A stretch of 64,000 nt of DNA, taken from positions 4,030,001 through 4,094,000 of the forward strand of contig OZ245019.1 of the NCBI GenBank assembly GCA_965223815.1, read 5' to 3'. Within the stretch, counting starts at the first letter, position 1, and each line of letters begins with the position of its first letter. A program made the translations under genes and the position numbers. Source of the DNA: HKST-UBA178 sp965223815. GTDB taxonomy: Bacteria > Pseudomonadota > Gammaproteobacteria > Chromatiales > Chromatiaceae. This document shows positions 1 to 7,492 of the stretch, in pieces. The notes beneath the pieces are model-generated. The model did not search any database and had not been told where the DNA came from. It was given only the letters and a program-made list of their open reading frames with translations.

Positions 1-591
1 CGCGTTCGATAACCATGATGAAGGAAAGCCAAGTTCAATCAGTGCATCATCCAGCGTTTTCCCTACGTCAACGAAATTTTCTTTTGTGAAATACCATCTC
101 GGATCGACTACAGTGCGAAACTCCAAATAACATTCGTAGATCAATGAAAGGAGCGATATAAAATACGCTCTACAAACTGGCAGGGCATCTGCAAGTGCTG
201 CTCCTTCTTGCCTGCTTGCATCGGGAATCACCAAGACATGAGAGTCACTATTGAAACGTAACTGCCTGGACAGGCTTTCACGCAGGTGGTCCAGCGTGAC
301 TTTGTTTAGCGGATTCATTCCCTTATGAACCACATCGTTTCGCACCTCGACGAAATACGATGCCAATGGGTCAGACTTTAGGCTCCTTCGCGCAACCTCG
401 TACCATCCTTCGAACCCGTCCACACCTTTCATAACAGCTTGAAGTGAAAATGTGACACTTCGCGATGCAGACACAAAAGCACTAAAGAAACATGACGCAT
501 CGAAACTGAGACACTTAGATTTTTGCAACCTATCAAGGAAATATTCGGTTTCTTGAATTTTGTTTTCGACGAGGCCAAAGGAATCAGACAT
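1..591 (-). CDS. HEPN-motif protein, partial (3' end beyond left edge)
   Basis: An open frame starts with ATG at 591 and is still open at base 1, giving at least 197 residues. The start overlaps the end of the upstream helicase gene by 8 bases, so translation is probably coupled. The visible part is mostly helical. It contains FSAFVSASRSVTFSLQ and, further on, VEVRNDVVHKG, which includes the RX4H motif (RNDVVH) of HEPN-superfamily ribonucleases and HEPN-like proteins. HEPN proteins are common RNase effectors in defence systems. The family call rests on this motif and the helical layout. No function has been shown for this particular protein, and the RNase role is inferred. Confidence 0.7.
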   Translation of the reverse strand, partial: MSDSFGLVENKIQETEYFLDRLQKSKCLSFDASCFFSAFVSASRSVTFSLQAVMKGVDGFEGWYEVARRSLKSDPLASYFVEVRNDVVHKGMNPLNKVTLDHLRESLSRQLRFNSDSHVLVIPDASRQEGAALADALPVCRAYFISLLSLIYECYLEFRTVVDPRWYFTKENFVDVGKTLDDALIELGFPSSWLSNA

Positions 592-3500
592 TACTCATCC
601 CCTCCGGCTTGTTTTCTGGCACCAGAAAGACGACGGCGACCGGGAAGGTGCGATCATCGACCTTGGCATAGCGTGACTTGATGGCCTCGATCTCCTGGAT
701 GCGTTCCGACGGAATGCGAGCGAGACGGGCCTCCAGCGCGGCAGTGTCACGCCTGAGCTGGGTACGTTCGTCTTCGGTGAATAGCGACAGCTGTTCAGGT
801 TGCTGATCCTTCTTCAACTCGTTCTGGATCGCCTTTTCGAGTTCGTCGAGCACGGAACCGATGTCGTCGATCTCCCGCTGTTTGCGACTCTGCAGGGTGT
901 TGGCCAGGAATTTGAGTCGATCCTTGGAGCGGGCTTCAGTCGACCGAAGGATGGCGTCACGATGGTGATCGAAGCGGACCCGAAGGGCATCGAACAGCGA
1001 ATCGTCTGCCGTGATCGGCCGGGCCTCGTCCAGCCACTGCTGGACGCGGGTGACACTCTCCTCACGCCGGAACGACTGATCTCGCAGATAGCCGCCAGCC
1101 ACGGTCAGCTCCTCGTGCAGGCGATGGTGGTTGCCACCTGTGATCACCAGACGGGAGACGACGACCACTGCTGGCTCGTCGACGAGACCGCTCGGCACCA
1201 TGCGGACGGTTACGCGATGCAGTTTCTTCACGTCGTCCTGTGCCCAGACTTCGGCGCGCAACAGGCGCAGGCACATCTGCACCAACCGATGATTCAAGTG
1301 GACCAGGACGACATCGTCGCGCCCATTCGCGGTGGCGTGGTCGAAGGTGATGGGACGTATCTGCTGGGTATGGGGATGACGCAAGCCTTCGAGGCAACGC
1401 GCCCACGAGCCCGACAGTGGCGGCATCCTGAACACACTGCCCGCGGGCATTCCTGCCAGTTGAACGGGTTCCAGTGGGGGCCGACCCGCCAGCGCGAGGC
1501 CAGTCTTCACCGCCATGAGGATGTGTTCTGGCGTGAGGTGAAAGTCCTTCTGGGTCGCGAGGAGACGTTCGTGGAGCTTGGCGATACGCTCCTTCAGCTC
1601 GCGTTCGGCACGCACGAAGCGCCGGGCCTTGGCGATCCTGGCCTCCGCGAGCCGGGTGTCGAGGTCCTTCAGTGAACCTTCGACGAGACCGGACATCTGC
1701 GGCGCGATCACCGGATTGACACTGCCCATGTCGGCACGCATCAACTCCAGCTTTCGCAGCGCACGGAGAATGTCCTCGCCATGGCCTCCGACCGATGCAT
1801 GTCCTTCGTTACCGCCATCGACGGGGTGCCAGATCAGCACTTCCTCCTCTCGCTGCCCGTGTCGGTCGATACGACCGTTGCGCTGTTCCATCACATTGGG
1901 GTTGTAAGGTATCTCCAGATGGATGAGGCAGTTACAGTGGTTCTGCAGGTCGATACCTTCGGAGGCGGCGTCGGTGGCGAGCAGAATGCGGACCGGTGAA
2001 TCTTCCGGGGATGCCTGGAAGGCGGCCTTGATGGGTTCCCGTTCATCCTGGGTGAGTCCGCCATGGAGGATGCCGAGGCGTTCACCACCGAAGCCGTGAC
2101 TGGCGAGGATCTCGTGCATCCACTGATGTGTGGTGCGATATTCGGTGAACAGGATCACTCGATGATCGTTCCACTGCCCACCCGTTTTGAGGTTGGCCGA
2201 AAGCCAGTCGAGGATGGCTTCTGCTTTGGCATCGGTCTGGTTTTTGGCACGCTGCGCCCATTCACGAAGGCCATCCAGCAACCGCTGCTGTTCGCGCGTC
2301 AGTGGCTGTGCCCGGTGCGAGGCCTCCTCGACGGCATCCGATTGCGCGTTCTCCGCCTCCTGGTCGTCGGCATAATCTTCTTCGACCTTCAGGATGGCTT
2401 TATGCAGGATACGATCTGCCATGACATCCGGCGCTTTTGGACGTACGCCGTTCGACAGTGAAGCGACGTGCTTCTCCAGCGTGGAAGCGAAAGCGGCCGG
2501 TGATGAGAAGAGACGCTTCTTGAGCAGTCGATTGACGAAAGCGGTGCCGAAGGTGTTGCCAGTCTTTTCCGCATCTTTCTCACGACTGGCACAGTAATCG
2601 TTCAGCCTTCGGTGGATCTCGCGTTCCTCGTTCGAGTATGCGATCGACAACGCCTGCAGCTTGCGCTGGGCATAGAGCGGCTTGCCATCCGCATCGACGA
2701 GATCGCTCTTCAGGCGACGTATCATGACCTGACTCAACTGCTTCTCGTCCGGGAGGATGTTCCTGGCGAAGCGCTGGTCGTCCAATAACTCCAGCAGCGA
2801 GGTGAATGACTCTGTGTAACCGTTGTGTGGTGTTGCGGTCAGGAACAGTCGATGCTGGAAGTGTGGGCTGATGGAACGGATGAACCGTGTCCGCTGGCTC
2901 TCGAGTGCATAATGTGCGCCCGCGGCGGGAGCGATGTTGTGCGCCTCATCGACGACCAGCAGATCGAACTTGCGCGGATGGCCGGCATGCGGAGGCAGGA
3001 CATCACGCATGGCTCGCAGCCCCTCGCCACTCTTGACCCAGTCCATCGAAGCGATGAGACGCGGATGGGACGTCCAAGGGTTGGCATGGATGCCTCGCTC
3101 ACGCCGCAACTGCTTGATATAAGTGGTGTCTACCACGCGAAACTCGAGACCGAACTTCTCCAGCATCTCGACGCGCCACTTCTCCTGCAACGAGGCGGGA
3201 CAGATGATCAATACGGTGCGCGCACGATGCCGGAGCAGCATCTCCTGGATGACCAGCCCTGCCTCGATGGTCTTACCCAAGCCGACGTCGTCGGCGATGA
3301 GAAGGTTGACGCGAGCCATGTCAATGGCTCTTACCAGCGGGTCGAGCTGAAAATCCTCGATACTCACACCGCTACGGAAAGGCGCTTGCAGAAAACCCCT
3401 GTCGGCGTTGGTCGCGGCACCCCAGCGAACTGCGTCGAGGAATGCCTCAAGTGTGGCCGAGTCATCCTGCCCGGTGACGGTGGGCAGGCCAGCGCGTTCG

Positions 3501-3793
3501 ATCACCTGCGCACCCGGCTCGATCTCCCAGATGACCTCCAGTCCCTCACCGAGTCCGTCCTCGTCGATCGAACTCATACTGACCAGGTGCTCCTTACCTG
3601 AAGACGGCTCGGTGGCTGCCTCGGAGTTGTAATTCGCGGAGACTTCTCTGACACCCATAATGCGCTTTGAAAGGTCCAGAGAAGAAGTCTGAACCTCAGA
3701 AACGATCCACTGACGCCGGCGCACCTCCACCAGTTGCCCTGGTTCAGGAGGGGTGCGATAGCACGAATTCTGCTGATCGGGCGATATTCCCAT
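584..3793 (-). CDS. SNF2-family helicase/ATPase, DISARM DrmD-like
   Basis: A 1069-residue superfamily 2 ATPase. The N-terminus has a PGQLVEVRRRQWIV segment typical of RapA/DrmD-like proteins. The Walker A is DVGLGKT (about 169-175), the DEAH box is VDEAH (about 281-285), motif III is FLTATPHNG, and the C-terminal lobe has DAASEGIDLQNH and QRNGRIDRHGQ. A long charged coiled-coil-like region follows. SNF2 proteins of this shape act in DISARM (DrmD) and other restriction-like systems as DNA translocases. It lies 16 bases after vsr, in one operon with a C5 methyltransferase. The DISARM genes drmA, drmB and drmC are not visible, and type 1 DISARM normally pairs DrmD with an adenine methylase, so DISARM is a suggestion and not a firm assignment. 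Confidence 0.85.
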   Translation of the reverse strand: MGISPDQQNSCYRTPPEPGQLVEVRRRQWIVSEVQTSSLDLSKRIMGVREVSANYNSEAATEPSSGKEHLVSMSSIDEDGLGEGLEVIWEIEPGAQVIERAGLPTVTGQDDSATLEAFLDAVRWGAATNADRGFLQAPFRSGVSIEDFQLDPLVRAIDMARVNLLIADDVGLGKTIEAGLVIQEMLLRHRARTVLIICPASLQEKWRVEMLEKFGLEFRVVDTTYIKQLRRERGIHANPWTSHPRLIASMDWVKSGEGLRAMRDVLPPHAGHPRKFDLLVVDEAHNIAPAAGAHYALESQRTRFIRSISPHFQHRLFLTATPHNGYTESFTSLLELLDDQRFARNILPDEKQLSQVMIRRLKSDLVDADGKPLYAQRKLQALSIAYSNEEREIHRRLNDYCASREKDAEKTGNTFGTAFVNRLLKKRLFSSPAAFASTLEKHVASLSNGVRPKAPDVMADRILHKAILKVEEDYADDQEAENAQSDAVEEASHRAQPLTREQQRLLDGLREWAQRAKNQTDAKAEAILDWLSANLKTGGQWNDHRVILFTEYRTTHQWMHEILASHGFGGERLGILHGGLTQDEREPIKAAFQASPEDSPVRILLATDAASEGIDLQNHCNCLIHLEIPYNPNVMEQRNGRIDRHGQREEEVLIWHPVDGGNEGHASVGGHGEDILRALRKLELMRADMGSVNPVIAPQMSGLVEGSLKDLDTRLAEARIAKARRFVRAERELKERIAKLHERLLATQKDFHLTPEHILMAVKTGLALAGRPPLEPVQLAGMPAGSVFRMPPLSGSWARCLEGLRHPHTQQIRPITFDHATANGRDDVVLVHLNHRLVQMCLRLLRAEVWAQDDVKKLHRVTVRMVPSGLVDEPAVVVVSRLVITGGNHHRLHEELTVAGGYLRDQSFRREESVTRVQQWLDEARPITADDSLFDALRVRFDHHRDAILRSTEARSKDRLKFLANTLQSRKQREIDDIGSVLDELEKAIQNELKKDQQPEQLSLFTEDERTQLRRDTAALEARLARIPSERIQEIEAIKSRYAKVDDRTFPVAVVFLVPENKPEGMSNV

Positions 3794-3809
3794 TCAGTAC
3801 ATCGTCTCC

Positions 3810-4268
3810 CTATTCATGTTTTTTTGAGCCTTTCAGCGAAGCGCGGCGTTCCGATCTAGCCTTGGCAACCGTTTCCGATACGGTGGCAGCAGCCTCTACC
3901 GGTGACTCGTGCTCCCAGAATCGCAGCACCGTCCATCCCAAAGCACATAGCCGCTCATTCGTGTCCGCATCCCTCAGGCGATTCGCTTCTATCTTCTGCC
4001 GCCAGAACTCAGCATTGCTTTTCGGCCATGTTGCATGCTCAGGGCAACCGTGCCAGAAACATCCATCAACGAAAATTGCGATCCTAAGCCCCGGAAAAGC
4101 CACATCCGCTACCCGGCGAGGCTTCTTCAGAACCACATAATCGACCCTGTAGCGAAGGCCGATCCGGTAGAGTTCTCGTCGCAATGCGATTTCAGCATCG
4201 GTACCCTTCTGCCTCACCTTCGCCATGCGACGACTGGTCTCGGGAGATGGGGGCCCGACGCGTGCCAT
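3810..4268 (-). CDS. vsr: Very short patch repair endonuclease
   Basis: A 152-residue Vsr protein, which nicks 5' of the mismatched T in T:G mismatches that arise when 5-methylcytosine deaminates. The catalytic Asp lies in RRVADVAFPG (about residue 55). The conserved block IFVDGCFWHGCPEHA (about 66-79) holds the second Asp and the His/Cys residues of the structural zinc site, and WTVLRFWEHE follows. The length is normal for the family. It starts 21 bases after the C5 methyltransferase gene, the usual pairing, where it limits C-to-T mutation at methylated sites. Confidence 0.96.
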   Translation of the reverse strand: MARVGPPSPETSRRMAKVRQKGTDAEIALRRELYRIGLRYRVDYVVLKKPRRVADVAFPGLRIAIFVDGCFWHGCPEHATWPKSNAEFWRQKIEANRLRDADTNERLCALGWTVLRFWEHESPVEAAATVSETVAKARSERRASLKGSKKHE

Positions 4269-4289
4269 CGACTAGCCTTGGTCAGTTCG

Positions 4290-5333
4290 TCATCGGATAC
4301 TGACCGATGCAAGATGTTTGCTGATGCTGCGCGCGATGGCGCGACCCAGATCGACGGGAACCGCGTTGCCGATGAGCCGCCCCAGCACCTTGAAACTCAC
4401 CTCACCGTCCTCAGGCACGAAAGCGTAGTTTCGAGGGAAACTCTGGAGGATCGCAGCCTCCCTCAGGGAGATGGCTCGATGCTGTTCCGGGTGGCCGAAG
4501 CGACCATTCCCGAAGCCGTAGCACTGCGTCGTCATCGTGGGGGCCGGCTTGTTCCATTCCATCCGACCGTAGACCCCCGGGTATGTGCGTCCACTCTCTG
4601 CACGGTGACAATCGGCGACCAGATGATCCGGCCAATCACGCCACGTACCTCCCGGTTTCGATGCCCTGATCCGCTGGAGATTCTTTTTCGATAGCGTCGA
4701 TGTGACGTGTAATTTGTCCCTCGGTGCAGACTCACCAGCACGCAGTGGTCGTAAGCGACCGATTGCCTGGCGAACCGTCCGCGGTTTTTCGTGGGTCGGC
4801 CCGATCATCTCGATGTCGCCATGCTTGGATGCCAGCAGCACCATGCGCCGCCGCGTCTGGGGGACACCGTAATGGGTACTGTCGACGACATCGAACCAGA
4901 CCTTGTAGCCGAGTCGTTTCAACGTATCGACGAAGTCATGAAAGACTTCGTGTTTCACGACGGTGGGCACGTTTTCCATCGTGATTACATCTGGCTTTGC
5001 GCCTTTTGCGAGACGTGCGAACTCATACAACAGTCCCCACTTGCCATCTTTGCCATCCAACTCATAGCGCTGCGCATAGGTCGAGAAAGGTTGGCATGGA
5101 GCGCAGCCCGCTAAAATCGTCAGATCCGCGTCTCCGAAGAGGGCTTTCAACTCTTTGGTGGTGACCTTGCTGATATCCCGTTCGACGAACCGGGCCTGAT
5201 TATTTGCCTCGTACGGGAATCGGCAGGCAGGGTCCAGATCGATGCCTGCAGCCACCGGGAGCCCCTCCAGAACGAAGCCGTGCGTCAGCCCACCCGCTCC
5301 GCAGAACAAATCCACACAAGAAACTTTAGGCAT
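4290..5333 (-). CDS. DNA (cytosine-5)-methyltransferase
   Basis: A 347-residue type II C5 cytosine methyltransferase. Motif I is DLFCGAGGLTHGF (8-20), binding S-adenosylmethionine. Motif IV is GCAPCQPFS with catalytic Cys80. Motif VI is ENVP (about 120-123), motif VIII is QTRRR (159-163), and motif X contains GNAVPV. The target-recognition region lies between VIII and IX, so the recognition sequence cannot be read from the protein. The gene overlaps no other but begins 2 bases after the stop of the small regulator upstream. Within this operon it probably marks self DNA for the helicase-based restriction module downstream. Confidence 0.96.
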   Translation of the reverse strand: MPKVSCVDLFCGAGGLTHGFVLEGLPVAAGIDLDPACRFPYEANNQARFVERDISKVTTKELKALFGDADLTILAGCAPCQPFSTYAQRYELDGKDGKWGLLYEFARLAKGAKPDVITMENVPTVVKHEVFHDFVDTLKRLGYKVWFDVVDSTHYGVPQTRRRMVLLASKHGDIEMIGPTHEKPRTVRQAIGRLRPLRAGESAPRDKLHVTSTLSKKNLQRIRASKPGGTWRDWPDHLVADCHRAESGRTYPGVYGRMEWNKPAPTMTTQCYGFGNGRFGHPEQHRAISLREAAILQSFPRNYAFVPEDGEVSFKVLGRLIGNAVPVDLGRAIARSISKHLASVSIR

Positions 5334-5335
5334 GG

Positions 5336-5548
5336 TTAATCCTCATCGTTTCGTACGGCCCGATCCGAGCCCGCTCCACCCGCTTTCACCCAACCGTCTA
5401 CTTCATCTTTTTTGAATTTCCATAGCCGCCCCACACGGTGAGCGGGCATGTCGTGTTTGTCGATCCACCTGTAAACCGTGTCATTGCTGACACCGAGGTA
5501 CATGCATATATCGCCCACGGACAACCAACGGTCTTCCAGTTCGGTCAT
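5336..5548 (-). CDS. MerR/AlpA-type helix-turn-helix (HTH_17) protein
   Basis: A 70-residue protein with an excisionase/MerR-like winged helix: WLSVGDICMYLGVSNDTVYR followed by WIDKHDMPAHRVGRLWKFKK. Such HTH_17 proteins are small DNA-binding regulators or recombination directionality factors. As the first gene of the methyltransferase-Vsr-helicase operon it most likely controls that operon, like controller proteins of restriction-modification systems. A direct role in DNA targeting by the helicase complex is also possible. Confidence 0.82.
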   Translation of the reverse strand: MTELEDRWLSVGDICMYLGVSNDTVYRWIDKHDMPAHRVGRLWKFKKDEVDGWVKAGGAGSDRAVRNDED

Positions 5549-5784
5549 TTCTCACGTTCCTCAGGGGCAATCGGACCTCCAACGCCCAATCACTTGCGCG
5601 GAAAAATTGTGAGGCGGGCCATCCAGTTACCAGCCAAACACGTTATCGAAATTTATCCTGGCAGAGGCAGATTGTCGACCGTTTTTTACCGCATAGACCC
5701 GTATTTTCCCATCTGAAATCGACGTATGCACCGGAAAATTCGGCGGTTCTTGAATCGGGTTATTATGTGTAGTATATAGTACAC
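5549..5784. promoter_or_regulatory. Divergent promoter region between defence operon and XRE regulator gene
   Basis: This 236-base region separates the minus-strand defence operon from a plus-strand operon led by an XRE regulator. It must carry both promoters. It is richer in A and T than its neighbours, especially from about 5650 to 5784. No open frame of note is present. An almost perfect palindrome closes the region at the XRE start codon and is listed separately. Confidence 0.6.
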
Positions 5785-5785
5785 A
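5766..5785. promoter_or_regulatory. 20-bp near-palindrome over the XRE start, likely operator
   Basis: The sequence TGTGTAGTATATAGTACACA is an inverted repeat apart from one symmetry-related G/C position. It ends on the first base of the XRE start codon. Its centre, TATATA, could also serve as the -10 box, which would put the transcription start at or next to the ATG. No Shine-Dalgarno sequence precedes that ATG. Autorepression by the XRE protein and leaderless translation are inferred. Confidence 0.6.
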
Positions 5786-6135
5786 TGACATTCGGAGAAT
5801 ACATCCGTGAACATCGCGAGACCCTGAAGTCAGAGGATCGGCGATTCTCTGTCCGGCAGGTCGCCCAGCGAATTGGCGTGGAACCCGCCTATCTCAGCAA
5901 GATAGAACGCGGGGATGTGGCGCCACCGTCGGAGGCGAAGATCCGGGCATTAGCCGAGGAGCTCGGCGAAGACCCGGATGTGCTGCTGGCAATGGCCGGG
6001 AAGGTATCGACGGATTTGCAGGAGATCATTCGCAAGCGGCCGCAACTGTTCGCTGACCTGATCCGCCAGCTCAAATCCGCACCGGATCACGCGCTGTTGC
6101 GTATTGCCCGGGATGTCCGTGATGGCGACTGGTAA
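5785..6135 (+). CDS. XRE-family transcriptional regulator
   Basis: A 116-residue protein with an N-terminal Cro/C1-type helix-turn-helix: RFSVRQVAQRIGVEPAYLSK and IERGDVAPPSEAKIRALAEEL (about 20-60). The C-terminal part is short and helical, with no S24 peptidase domain. The gene is divergent from the defence operon and is followed 46 bases later by a conserved hypothetical gene, probably in one transcript. The palindrome over its own start suggests autorepression. In related ICEs a regulator of this kind lies between the traG and relaxase ends of the element. Confidence 0.9.
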   Translation: MTFGEYIREHRETLKSEDRRFSVRQVAQRIGVEPAYLSKIERGDVAPPSEAKIRALAEELGEDPDVLLAMAGKVSTDLQEIIRKRPQLFADLIRQLKSAPDHALLRIARDVRDGDW

Positions 6136-6181
6136 CACCTGAATAATCGACCCAAATAATCGATTGAGGGGAGAAAAGACA

Positions 6182-7180
6182 ATGATCGAACTAATGAACA
6201 ACCAACTGACCTTCCGGTTTCCGGAGGTCCACAAGAAAGCGGCGTGTAGCATCGACTTCCAGCGCACCCTGCGGATCCCGGATGACAACCGGGAATATCC
6301 CCTCCCCCCGGGCCTCGGTCGTTTCCCGGTGGAGCACGTGGATGACTTCGCAGACAAGTTGCCTGATGCCTGGCGGACACATGGTGGCGTCTTCATACCC
6401 ATGTATCAGTCAGAGGCGCTTTGGATCAATTTCTCCGGCGACTATCCCTGCGCCGTCAAGATCGCCGCCGGCAAGATCAATGCGGTTTCCGGTGAACCCT
6501 GGAGCAATGGGCTTTCGGCTGATCCGCAGGACTATGCGGTGATTCCGGAACAGCCCTGGCTGGACGGTTTCAACGTCTCGGAGGATTTCATACGGCAGTT
6601 TGTCGCCATGCCGTTGGGTGAAGGCTTCACAGCCGAGGAGCAAATTACCGGTATGGCTGAACATGGCGGACTCCAGATCATTGTCTACCCGATGAAGCAT
6701 GACGTTTACGTCGAATATTTCGAGCGAACCGTAGAAGCAGACATGGACTACCTCGATATGCCGATGTTCAGTCGCACGGTCTGCGAATCCGCTGCCCCAG
6801 ATATGGGACTTGCTCCAGGCGGTTTGATGCGGCAGGAGATCTACGAGGACGAGTACGGCGTCGATGCCTGGGATCAGGAAAATGGCTTCCGGTGCTTCAT
6901 CCACCTGGCCAACAGTGAGCAATATCTGGCAATCACAGGGCACCAGCCACCGCATACGCCGCCGACAGCCAAAGATTACACGAGTGCCGGGCTGCCCTGG
7001 TTTGACTACTATAGCGATAGCAAGGCGCTTGCTGGTTCGGACACATTAGGCAAGCTGACCAGTGTCGCTGCCAAGGTGATTGAGAAAGGCAAGGGACGGC
7101 TGCCGGACAACGAACCGGTTCACCCAAAAACTGTCAAGATAATCAGCAAAGGTAATGTGGTTCGGGATGGGGAATTCTGA
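6182..7180 (+). CDS. Conserved hypothetical protein, about 332 residues
   Basis: The start at 6182 (MIELMNNQ) is preferred over an in-frame TTG at 6164 because GAGGGGAG lies 9 bases upstream. The protein is soluble-looking and acidic, with no transmembrane segment. Conserved-looking blocks include IDFQRTLRIPDDNREYPLPP, MYQSEALWINFSG, RQFVAMPLGEGFTAEEQITG and GGLQIIVYPMK. It resembles a widespread uncharacterised bacterial protein family known from genomes and ICEs. The reaction or partner is not known. It follows the XRE gene and is probably co-transcribed with it. Confidence 0.8.
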   Translation: MIELMNNQLTFRFPEVHKKAACSIDFQRTLRIPDDNREYPLPPGLGRFPVEHVDDFADKLPDAWRTHGGVFIPMYQSEALWINFSGDYPCAVKIAAGKINAVSGEPWSNGLSADPQDYAVIPEQPWLDGFNVSEDFIRQFVAMPLGEGFTAEEQITGMAEHGGLQIIVYPMKHDVYVEYFERTVEADMDYLDMPMFSRTVCESAAPDMGLAPGGLMRQEIYEDEYGVDAWDQENGFRCFIHLANSEQYLAITGHQPPHTPPTAKDYTSAGLPWFDYYSDSKALAGSDTLGKLTSVAAKVIEKGKGRLPDNEPVHPKTVKIISKGNVVRDGEF

Positions 7181-7235
7181 AACGTTGGCACACGGAGTTC
7201 ACCATGGGAGATGCGATAGATAGAGATTTATTGAG

Positions 7236-7487
7236 ATGGAAGATCAGGGTAAAACTTTTACAGTTTTCATGGCATGCCTTGGAGTCATACTGACTGGCGC
7301 GAAGGCAATCGTTCGCGCCACGAGCCTGTTTGTCATGGGCCTCATCGGCCTGCTGGCCGAAGCTGCGACTACATCCGAAGATGACGCGGATTCTGAAGGC
7401 GGTGATCTAACCGGGAACTATAATTTCCGCACCCGCAAGTTTGACAATGGCACTGATCCGTACGGATGGTATGAAGACGACTTGTAG
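7236..7487 (+). CDS. Small membrane protein, unknown function
   Basis: An 83-residue protein with one hydrophobic stretch (about residues 8-41: FTVFMACLGVILTG and SLFVMGLIGLLAEA) and an acidic tail with a YGWYEDDL end. No family is recognised. It follows the conserved hypothetical gene by 55 bases on the same strand and ends 5 bases before the convergent traG-like gene. The ribosome binding site is weak, so the start is uncertain. Confidence 0.5.
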   Translation: MEDQGKTFTVFMACLGVILTGAKAIVRATSLFVMGLIGLLAEAATTSEDDADSEGGDLTGNYNFRTRKFDNGTDPYGWYEDDL

Positions 7488-7492
7488 ATCCG

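Noticed and set aside
800..1675. Long plus-strand frame (291 codons) opposite the helicase gene
   Set aside because: It is a mirror of the high-GC helicase coding sequence; no protein family features, while the minus strand has all helicase motifs.
1..5548. A complete DISARM system
   Set aside because: Only a DrmD-like ATPase and a methylase are visible. drmA, drmB and drmC are absent, and the methylase is cytosine-C5 and not the adenine type normal with DrmD.
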